From assembly GCA_027575805.1 (NCBI GenBank), contig JANBPU010000109.1:1-53621 (forward strand): 53,621 nt of DNA, given 5' to 3'. The notes under the pieces were generated by a model. That model saw only the letters and a program-made list of their open reading frames with translations, made no database searches and was not told the origin of the DNA. This stretch comes from Mycoemilia scoparia (Eukaryota; Kickxellomycota; Kickxellomycetes; Kickxellales; Kickxellaceae). The position numbers and the translations under genes were made by a program. The stretch's first letter is position 1. Each line of letters opens with the position of its first letter. Positions 45,317-53,621 of this stretch are shown here, in pieces.

Positions 45317-46729
45317 TCAAGAATTAACAGCAGAAGCAAGTTCTTCTAGATCATGTTGTATACGTAGTTGGTTGATGAGCTCTGGCAGCAGCTCACCACT
45401 CATAACGCCCTCAATATTGTAGATGCTATAATTTATGCGATGGTCTGTTATTCTGTTTTGGGCAAAGTTATATGTACGAATCTTTTCTGAGCGGTCTCCA
45501 GTTCCGATAAGCTTGTTACGTGAGTTTCTTCGCTCTTGCTCAACCTTTTTGCGCTCACGGTCATAAAGACGTGCTCTGAGTAGACCCATTGCCTTTTCCT
45601 TATTTCTGAGTTGGGATCTTTCTTCCTGATTCTCCACAGCTAACCCAGTTGGCAGGTGTGTTATTCGGACTGCACTGTCTGTGGTGTTAACATGCTGCCC
45701 GCCCTTGCCAGATGCTCTAAACACATCAATTCTCAGATCCCCTTCATTGATCTTGACTTGAACCTCAGTTGCTTCGGGGAGCACTGCAACCGTCACAGTA
45801 CTAGTGTGGACTCTGCCCATATTTTCTGTAGCTGGCACTCTTTGCACACGATGAACCCCAGATTCAAATCGAAGCTTTCCAAACACATTTTTTCCCTTGA
45901 CTTCGATGATTGCGTCTTTAACCTTGGCACCTTCTTGGTTTATAGACATTGGGTTTAACTTCCACCTTTGCGACTGGGCAAACCTTTCATACATGCGCAA
46001 AAGCTCCCCAGAAAACAGTGAGGCTTCATCCCCACCAGTCCCTGCACGGATTTCCAAAACTGCGCTAGCCTTATCGGCATCATCTTTTGGCGTTAACTCG
46101 GCTATAAGTTCGCTCTCACAATGTTTTATGGATTCTAGGATTTCCTTTTGTTCTTCGATAGCCATCTGTTTCATTTCTTTATCATCATTTGCGTCTTGCA
46201 TCAGCACTTTCATTTCGGACAAGTCCTATAATTTGGTGTTTTTAAAATTGGCTTTTGTATATATTAAGTTTAGGTTTGAATAAAAGATGTGTTCTTGCAC
46301 TCACTTTTCTTAGCTTGAGAAGCTCAGTGTAATGATTGACAATGGCATCCGAATCGCTTATTTCTTTTGACAGCTGGGTCATCTCTTTTGATGACAATTC
46401 TGATATCTATATATTGATATATACATGAGCTAGTTATTAATATATCGAATGTCGAATAGGCTTTTTCTAGAAAGTAATTGAAATATGAGGCTACTTTCCT
46501 TTTTGTTGTATGTTTCAACCAATTTATTGTGCTTTTCTGTTAATTCTAGAAGCTTGCTTTCAATGCCTTTGGTAAGCTGGGTTCTATAGCCGATTGTTTC
46601 ATCCGATAAAGCAGACGAAGAGTATGATCGTGATCCAAAAGGCAAACCATTTTTTTCGATCAACTTATTTTTACACAGCAGTAAAAGCCTTGAGGGATGA
46701 GCCCGGCCCGTGAATATAACCTTCAACAT
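45317..46729 (-). CDS. Mitochondrial peptide chain release factor 1 (MRF1/MTRF1-like)
   Basis: Model: complement(join(45317..46225, 46305..46399, 46495..46729)), 412 residues. It releases finished proteins at UAA/UAG on mitochondrial ribosomes. The first about 40 residues (MLKVIFTGRAHPSRLLLL...) look like a mitochondrial presequence. A helical domain 1 follows. Domain 2 has ILEIRAGTGGDEASLF and RFESGVHRVQRVPATE. Domain 3 holds the catalytic RASGKGGQHVNTTDSAVR (GGQ). Both introns are GT-AG: intron 1 joins through AG at 46400, giving KKEKLSSKEMTQ; the AG seven bases earlier would break the frame. It sits head-to-head with the aminoacylase gene. Confidence 0.95.
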
Positions 46730-47299
46730 TGTTTTCGGGAGATCAATAGGTTTAGTAGCCTTTTTGTCCTCTTTTGCAAATTGAAGATAAATGAATGATA
46801 TAAAGGCTCACTCGAATATCGACTTGAGCTGCAAGTAAATTATGGTATTGATTGACATAAAAACAACGCAATTCATAGTACCAATTTAACAGCTCATGTG
46901 TGGAATATCTATTGGTGGGCTGTGGAGTGGAAACCAATAGTCTATTCAACACAAAGGCAACTATATACCATGCTCACACGCACCCCCTGTTCCTGTATGG
47001 ATGTGCCTAAAGTGCTCTAATAATGAAACCCCCTTCATGGTCACATAAAAAGCGCTGTGTCTTATAGGGATGAAAGTATTAGATCTTCCCAGCAAGCTGT
47101 GATTGGCTGGACACATCCCTCAGTCTGGCAATCGGCTTTGGCGGATTAGGGTTGTTTCAGGGGAAGTTTCTCTGCACGAGCTGGGCCTGGCATGGCTGAA
47201 ATGTTGATGTTATAATGATCTCATTCCATAACGATGCATTGTCTACTTTTCATCCCCTAACTTTTTGATACTTTATACATTTTTAACAAATACCTCATC
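46730..47299. other. Divergent promoter region of MRF1 and aminoacylase
   Basis: 570 bases between two starts. The open frame at 46752-46952 (minus) has no recognised domain. No other gene seen. Confidence 0.5.
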
Positions 47300-48628
47300 A
47301 TGGCCAGTGATAACGAACCCGAATCCGTTAAACGCTTTCGTGAATATCTTCGGATCAAGTCTGTTCAGCCAAAGCCTGACTATGAATCTTGCGTTGTATT
47401 TTTAAATAAGCAAGCAGAGGAGTTGGGTCTTCCTATCAAGGTCTATGAGGTTAGTATCGTTATGATAGTCCTTTTATCATATCACCCACAAGCCCCTTGC
47501 TTAAATCAACTTTCAAGTTAAATGGTGTATCCGACCTAATGTTTACCTAATTAGTGTGTGAAGGGAAAACCGATTGTCATTATCACTTGGGAAGGAAAAC
47601 AGCCAGAACTCCCCACTGTTGTTCTCAATTCCCATATGGACGTGGTTCCTGTATTCCCAGAGGAATGGGAATATGACCCATTCTCAGCAGAAAGGGTCCC
47701 AATTGATAACGGCGATTACAAGATTATAGCACGCGGATCACAGGATATGAAGATCTGTGGTAGCTGCTATCTTGAAGCCGTTCGTAAACTTAAAGCTCAG
47801 GGTGTCAAATTAGAGCGCACTATCCACATTGCTTTTGTCCCTGACGAGGAGATAGGTAGTGTGGATGGATTAGAAAAGTTTGTAAAAACTGAGGACTATG
47901 CAAAGCTCAATGTCGGCTTCTTTTTGGACGAAGGCATCGCCAATCCTGGAGATGATCTGCGCGTGTTCTATGGTGAGCGTGCTACTTGGTGGGTGGAATT
48001 TACAGCAATAGGGAACGCTGGCCATGGTAGCCAGTTTATCGAAAACACTGTTGGCGAAAAGATTGTACCTTTCATGAATCGTATGCTTGATATTCGCAAG
48101 GAACAGCAGGATCTTCTCAACACACCCAAATCTGATGGAACCAAGAGAACATTGGGAGATGTGACAACCATTAATCTCACCATGCTGAACGCTGGTGTCC
48201 AGGCTAATGTTGTTCCCAAAAAGGCCAGCGTGGTATTTGATATCAGAGTGACACCACATATTAGCTTGAATGAGTTCCGAACCAAGATCGAGTCTTTGGC
48301 AGCAGAACATGGGTTAGAGGTTAACTTCAAGCAGTACAATGATCAGGCATGTGTCACAAGCACTGATGAAACTAACCCATTCTGGGTTCCCTTTGAGAAT
48401 GTTCTCAAATCTTTCAACATTGGCATATTCAAAGAGGTGTTCCCAGCTGGGTCAGATTCTCGTTTCATACGTAGCCAGGGCATACCCTGCCTGGGTATCT
48501 CACCTCTTCGCAACCTCCCTGTGCTTCTACATGACCATAATGAATATGTTCGTGAATCTGATTTCATTGAGGGCATAAAGCTCTACACTAGTCTAATTCC
48601 CGCCCTTGCCAATGCTGGTACCAAATAA
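47300..48628 (+). CDS. Aminoacylase-1 (M20 family zinc peptidase)
   Basis: Model: join(47300..47449, 47555..48628), 407 residues; animal ACY1 is 408. It hydrolyses N-acyl-L-amino acids in the cytosol. Metal and catalytic motifs of family M20A: NSHMDVVPV (first metal His and Asp), ARGSQDMK (bridging Asp), PDEEIGS (catalytic Glu pair) and the GHGSQF dimerisation-domain histidine. LLHDHNEYV near the C terminus supplies the last metal ligand. No signal peptide. The only intron is GT-AG phase 0. The catalytic residues appear complete. Confidence 0.95.
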
Positions 48629-48834
48629 CCATTCTTAATACCATGGATTTTCAAGGATGGGCCATCGCGTCTCAAGATCGGCTAATTGCGTGATCATAAG
48701 ATTTGTTTTAGGGTTGGAGATTCGATTAGTTTGTTATGTTTCTTTTTTAAATTGATCGCACTTACCTATACAAGATTCTGAATCTTTTTGTTTTTATTCT
48801 GCATAAATAAACTGTTTTCCAAGTCTTGGTAAAT

Positions 48835-50099
48835 ATGACGCAAACATTGGTAACGCCAAAGGTACGAGATATAATCTTCCTTGGGACTGGTACTTCTGGG
48901 TGCATTCCAAACATTCCGTGCATTACAAGTCGGCGAGATTGCAAAGTGTGTTGGTCAACACTTAAACCTGAAGGCCAAAAAAACCGCCGCAGAAACACTT
49001 CACTTTTAGTTCGTTTTGAAGACTCTAGTGGCCGTATACGCAATGTTATAATAGACTGTGGAAAGACTTTCTATGGTAAGATCATAATTACACCACCTGG
49101 CTTTAAATCTGCTTTGTAGGGACGTTTTGATTAATATGCCGCCGAATTACATTTGTAGAATCCGCTGTCGAGTGCTTTATAAAATATGATGTCCCAACAA
49201 TTGATGCTGTGCTTTTGACCCATGGGCACGCTGATGCCATTTTGGGCCTTGATGACCTGAGACAATGGACGATGTCCCTGGGAATTAAAATTCCTATTTT
49301 TTTGAACTCAGAAACCTACGAGTGCGTGGCAAGAGCATTCCCTTATTTGATTGATATCAAGAAGGCTACAGGTAAAACTAAAACAAACTGGTGTATTTAC
49401 TATATACTGTCTATGAACTAACCACATATATTGTCTATTTTTATACCAAAACAGGTGGTGGCGAAGTACCAGCTTTGTCTTTCCACGAACTCAAGGATCC
49501 ATCAGTACCAATTAACATTCATGGACTTGAATTCCTTCCATTAAAAGGTATAGGCCCACAATTTACTTTATAAATGCTATGATTTGTCCATCTATGCCTT
49601 ATACAGGCAATGCCTCACATTCAAACATACTTTATCGTTTTTACGTGTAGTTGAGCATGGCAGCCTTTCGAATGGCGATCCATACTATTTCTGGGGTTTC
49701 CGCTTCGATGATATTGTTTACATATCAGACTGTTCATACATCAGCGAAGAAACAAGACAACTCATGAAGAATAGCAATGTATTAGTAATTGATGCACTAA
49801 ACTGTAAGCAATCTTTTATAATTCTAAACAGCAAGCATTGCTTGTTCTTTTTCAAAGCTAGCTTAACCAAAATGTTTAATACTATAGGGAAGTACCACCC
49901 ATCTCACTATGGGGTTCCAGCAGCTATGAGAGAGACACGAGAGCTGAAGCCTAAGCTGACCATATTCACAGATATGTGTCATAGCATAGACCACTACGAA
50001 CTGGAGAAATATCTTGCTGATGTTAAAAAAGATGAGGGGCTTAATATAATTGCTGCTTATGATGGACTAAAGATTGATATCCAAGATAAAATAGACTGA
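48835..50099 (+). CDS. Metallo-beta-lactamase-fold hydrolase, PhnP-like
   Basis: Model: join(48835..49075, 49159..49371, 49455..49547, 49651..49803, 49888..50099), 303 residues. All four introns are GT-AG and phase 1. IIFLGTGTSGCIPNIPC opens the fold, with a CKVC pair. The metal motif reads THGHADAILGLDDLR; the aspartate/alanine ending instead of Asp-His is common in this fungal and plant subgroup. GSLSNGDPYYFWGF and VYISDCSYI continue the fold, and a KYHPSHYG segment supplies late histidines. It resembles the uncharacterised S. pombe hydrolase C777.06c group. PhnP itself acts on cyclic phosphodiesters; the substrate here is unknown. The ATG at 48835 is the first in frame. Confidence 0.88.
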
Positions 50100-50486
50100 G
50101 TTGTGACTCTAGTGTAAAACCTGTTTGGATGATATGCATGAATGGATTTGTTTTTTATAGAGTCGCGTTTGCCTCGTTATTTAAAATAAGTGCTATAAAT
50201 GTTCAAAAATTTCTGTTTAGCATATGATTATTATTTAAATACATAAATTGTATTGGTGTATCATATCTATGATTATATTTGGAATGTCATTTTTAATACA
50301 AAATATAGTCAATGCCTGTGGAGAACATTTTTGCTGTAAACCATAATTGATTTTGGTTTTCCCATAACCTCTGTTTATAACTGATCAAAATGCAATCAAC
50401 AAAGTAAAATTTCTGATGCCATTTTGGTACCTATGGATCGAAGCATGAAAAACAGTGGGTCTCGGGTTATTTAAGAATATTATCCA
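50100..50486. other. Intergenic region, no gene seen
   Basis: AT-rich spacer between two plus-strand genes, holding the 3' flank of the PhnP-like gene and the RPC8 promoter. Confidence 0.5.
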
Positions 50487-51709
50487 ATGTATATACTTAG
50501 TCGTGTGAGAGATAACCTTAAAATTCTCCCAGAGGCTTTTGGAAAGAGCCGAGAAGATGCCATAAGAGACGAGGTCAATAAAAAATATTCCAATCGGGTA
50601 GGTTGCTATGAAGGTGCACTCCATCATGGTCATTTGATACTGATGTGGCGATTATACCTTGCTGATGTGATTTGTGATGTATTGCGTTTGCCTCATAGGT
50701 TTTACATGATGTAGGTCTTTGCATATGTCTATTTGATATTGAAGAAATGGGAGACGAGTTTCTGGAGCCAACAGAAGGCAATGTATGGGTTAAAAGTACG
50801 GTAAAGACAAACTTGATGTGAATATTGAGGACAATAATCATGATGCATGGTGTATGTAAAAGTGAGAGCATATGTGGCAAACAAAGTGCTGATTTATATT
50901 TATTGCATTATAGCTACATTCAGGTTGCTTGTCTTCAGACCCATTCTCGGTGAAGTCTTGGTTGGAAAGATACGTAGTGCTAGCCCTGCTGGTTTAAAAG
51001 GTACATATACGTGCATTTCTTTGTGTTCTCTCTACATGTCATGCTCTGCATAAAAGTATGCCATCTGATACAAACAATGGCTAGTCACACTTATAACCAA
51101 CCATCTTGAAAATCGCATACCAACACAAATATACATTTGCTTTAAAGTATCGCTTGGGTTCTTTGATGATGTTATAATCCCTGAAGACCTTTTGCCTGAA
51201 AACCGAGTATTGTAAGTTTCTAAACTGCCTCAGGACTCAAACTTATGCAATCAAAATATCCTTACAGCCCAAAAGTTAAAACTAATCTGTATATTTTATT
51301 ATTTTTCAAATAGCGATTCAAATGAAGGAGTTTGGATATGGAAGCTTGATGGAAATGATTTTTATATGGATGTCGACGAAACTATTCGGGTCAGAGTCGT
51401 TGATGAGGCCTTTATTGATGCAAATCCCCCACGACAAAATCCAAACAACACTGCAGAGCCCGCACCAATGCCTCCACCATATGCTATCACGGTAAGTATT
51501 TTCTCACACCCTGCCCATGAGGTTGTTTTACAGACATGGGTGCTGTTTAAATTGACCCCCTCCCCCCTTCTTGTCCATCAAGTTTTGCTATTCAAGCTTT
51601 CTTCAACTCATTATTGTCCGCGGGTACTTTTCACTAACCAACATACCAAATTTTTATTCAGTGCACCATTGCGGAAGAAGGTCTCGGTTTGACATCATGG
51701 TGGCAATAA
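50487..51709 (+). CDS. rpc25: DNA-directed RNA polymerase III subunit RPC8 (Rpc25)
   Basis: Model: join(50487..50597, 50699..50795, 50914..51000, 51148..51211, 51314..51491, 51662..51709), 194 residues, five GT-AG introns. RPC8 is the Rpb7-like stalk subunit of RNA polymerase III and pairs with RPC9. N-terminal tip domain: VRDNLKILPEAF and VGLCICLFDI. RLLVFRPILGEVLVGKI leads into the S1/OB domain, with VSLGFFDDVIIPEDLLPEN, IWKLDGNDFYMDVDETIRVR and VVDEAFID. The last 48-base exon gives the conserved GLGLTSWW end. The order and spacing of these blocks match human RPC8 (204 residues). Confidence 0.94.
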
Positions 51710-52035
51710 TGGTAGTGTTATCTATGACTATTGACTTTTACATATATATTCGTGCATCATTTTATTCTTTAAAAGGGCAATTTCTAGACCACATACCATG
51801 GCTATGTGTATTTTCAAAAATAATATCACACTTTTATATAAACATTGGCTTGTTAATTCTTTCCAGCTATGGATTATGGCCTTATTGTATAATTCGTAAT
51901 TTCTTTACCTTCTATACAATTTTGGCATGCATTGCAGTGTATGGATTCTCTCAGTATTTTATTCTTCGAAAAGGCATATCAAAACTTGTTGTAATAACTA
52001 TACAGAATAAAGTACTAAATGTACTTTTAGAGTAA
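51696..52035 (+). CDS. Hydrophobic open frame, doubtful
   Basis: An ATG at 51696 overlaps the last codons of RPC8 in another frame and runs 112 codons, with four strongly hydrophobic stretches. Given AT-rich DNA (Phe, Ile and Leu codons by default) this may be chance within the RPC8 3' region. No family recognised and no splice support. Confidence 0.12.
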
Positions 52036-52459
52036 GGGGTTAGCTAGAGGTTGAATCGGAGATAAATTGTATAATTAAACCACGATACATGTACTAGAAT
52101 ATCAGTGTAGCATCACTTCATCCACTGTGTGAGATGCAAGTTCCACTACCTTTATAATGAATAATAATGGCAAAAAATGTTTCTTATCCCCTGTGAATTT
52201 TAAGTAAGCTATGATGTCTGCAAAAACTAACCTGACAGGTGACTAGCATTCTGAAAATCTTTCAAAAATACTACTGTGCTATTAGGCTATACAAGAAGCA
52301 GCTGGTACACATGCACCAAATCTGCCAATACACATGCCCATAATAGCTTATTGTGCCCCAGAATGTTCTATTGTGCCTTGTGTAAATCCTCTGCAAAATG
52401 GAAATTTAACCTAAAGGCATCTAGAACACAGCTACAGTACCACTAATCGTCCCTGGGAT
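52036..52459. other. Intergenic region, no gene seen
   Basis: Promoter-side spacer before the PDRG1-like gene. No supported features. Confidence 0.5.
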
Positions 52460-53316
52460 ATGGACATCATTGAAGGTAAGGGTCAATAATTTGAGTCACA
52501 AGAAACTTTAAACCTCACAATATAAATTGAACCTGGTTTAATAAAAAACATTGGATTGTACAATTTTCTATTATCAGCTCAAGCACAAGTAGAAACTCTT
52601 GCGGAGGATATTCTTACCGATAAGCAATTGGTATGTATTTGCTGCATTATATTACATGAGCTATAACAGTATCACAAACTAATACATTATTTTCCTTTTA
52701 TAGTCAGTTGATTATGATAAAAGGAGAAACGAAAATCGCCAGGCTATAAGAGCCCTTAAAAAGCCTGATTTTGGTATGTCACTTCAAACTATTGTAGAAA
52801 AATGTTGGTTCACCTGAATCTGTGACCAAAAATTGTTTCATTTATGGGCTTACACACGTATTATATCCACGATGGCTCCCTTGTGGAAAACATCATATGT
52901 AGGCAAAAAAGCAACACTCAACATGGGCGAATTCTTTATCGATCTTCCCAAAACCAAAGCTATTAAAATTGTTGAGGAAGGTCTGTGTAATGCTATCATC
53001 AATACTGTAGATATACAAGAACATTTATATTAATGGTTTAATGGATGCTACTTTGCAAAAATCCAGCTGGCTCAACAATAGCCACGCAATTTCTTATTCA
53101 AATTGACCATTAACCCATTAAAACTCATGCTGCTGCTATAATATAGATCAAAAAGAGCTTGAAAAGGCTATCAACGATGTACGTGACAGAATAAAGGAAA
53201 AGACACAAAAACTTTACAATCTCGAAGGTAATAAAAGCAGTGAAAGCAAAATGTCAGGTTTTGGTCTCAAACCCATCACATCAAGCGAATTGTATAATAT
53301 AAACAACAATATTTAA
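52460..53316 (+). CDS. PDRG1-like prefoldin-type protein
   Basis: Model: join(52460..52475, 52578..52630, 52704..52773, 52903..52980, 53147..53316), 128 residues; human PDRG1 is 133. PDRG1 is part of the prefoldin-like module of the R2TP/PAQosome chaperone that helps assemble RNA polymerases. Conserved blocks: VETLAEDILTDKQL, DYDKRRNENRQAIRALK, a beta-hairpin core with NMGEFFIDLP (human FGNMFIKMP), DQKELEKAINDVRDRIKEK coiled coil, and GFGLKPITSSEL near the end (human GFNLNPL). The first exon codes only MDIIE plus one base. Introns are GT-AG with phases 1, 0, 1, 1; the last donor (GTCTGT) is weak. Confidence 0.82.
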
Positions 53317-53621
53317 AAGTAGAATCCATTTTTGAAAGGTATTGTTTGCAATGTCAATTATATTGTAAATGGAATGGCCAGAAGAAAAGATTTTGCTATG
53401 TGTTAGCTAATGAGGTTGATGTTGGTAAATTCCAAAGTGGACTGGCTTTTCCTGCATAGTCCCAGATAGTATGGCCTAAAGAACTTTTGCATATGGATCA
53501 TGGTTTTTGAAGGGTACCTCTTGGTGGCCAGCAATTAAAGGGGCAATCACAGCCAAACGAGTAGCTAACCCTTCAAAAATAATCGCTCATATGAAGACAG
53601 CTGTAGGGACTATTCTTAAAT
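53317..53621. other. 3' end of the window, no gene seen
   Basis: Flank of the PDRG1-like gene. No open frame or motif I can support. Confidence 0.5.

Noticed and set aside
46401..46500. Apparent non-canonical splice in the release factor 1 gene
   Set aside because: Joining to ATATCA... at 46406 leaves no matching GT donor, but using the AG at 46400 gives a normal GT-AG intron in phase 1, so there is no anomaly.
49219..49260. Missing last histidine in the metallo-beta-lactamase HxHxDH motif
   Set aside because: HGHADA rather than HxHxDH is, as far as I know, the usual form in this PhnP-like eukaryotic subgroup, so I do not read it as an inactive enzyme.
1..53621. CRISPR arrays, transposons, prophage or viral insertions
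   Set aside because: No spaced direct repeats, terminal inverted repeats with transposase, reverse transcriptase or capsid-like proteins were seen on either strand.

Overview
This window is eukaryotic nuclear DNA, almost certainly from a fungus. The genes are split by many short introns (about 58 to 400 bases, nearly all GT-AG), and intergenic DNA is AT-rich. The proteins include fungal signatures: a Medusa-type regulator with a DUF7082 block, an Ecm3-like auxin-efflux carrier and a DHA2 multidrug transporter. I cannot name the species. The intron density together with a bacterial-type histidyl-tRNA synthetase makes an early-diverging (zygomycete-grade) fungus a reasonable guess. I see no tRNA, rRNA, CRISPR array, transposon or viral insertion. 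I reconstructed 21 protein genes exon by exon, with reading frame kept across about 52 introns.

Layout, left to right. 1-5.4 kb: an auxin-efflux-carrier membrane protein and a TMEM19/DUF92 membrane protein. 6-11.2 kb: galactokinase (GALK2-like), a probable STN1 telomere-capping protein, and the cell-cycle kinase CDK1 on the minus strand. 11.2-12.3 kb: a gap with traces of one small spliced gene. 12.3-15.3 kb: cytosolic GlnRS (minus), divergent from an unknown 77-residue protein. 15.6-21.3 kb: a GRAM-domain membrane protein convergent with SNAPC3, a small-nuclear-RNA transcription factor. 22.2-27.2 kb: an organellar/bacterial-type HisRS and a Medusa-like regulator. 27.2-29.4 kb: the largest gene-free gap.

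29.4-37.6 kb is one giant N-recognin E3 ubiquitin ligase (UBR1 type, 2615 residues). It is followed on the minus strand by GPI ethanolamine-phosphate transferase 2 (PIGG/LAS21), then a COG0523 zinc-chaperone-like GTPase divergent from an unknown cysteine-containing small protein. 43.4-53.3 kb carries a 14-helix MFS transporter, the mitochondrial release factor 1 (minus), aminoacylase-1, a PhnP-like metallo-beta-lactamase-fold protein, the RNA polymerase III subunit RPC8 and a PDRG1-like prefoldin.

Most of this is ordinary housekeeping content in no operon-like order, and I do not see a convincing new defence or mobile system. The points most worth a second look are: a bacterial-type HisRS with a presequence whose first intron can be kept or removed without losing frame; two GC-AG introns with the same AG|GCAAGT donor (STN1 and SNAPC3); a divergent STN1 candidate with no visible C-terminal winged-helix module; three small spliced genes of unknown function; and an RNA polymerase III subunit lying beside a PDRG1-like chaperone of the type linked to polymerase assembly.
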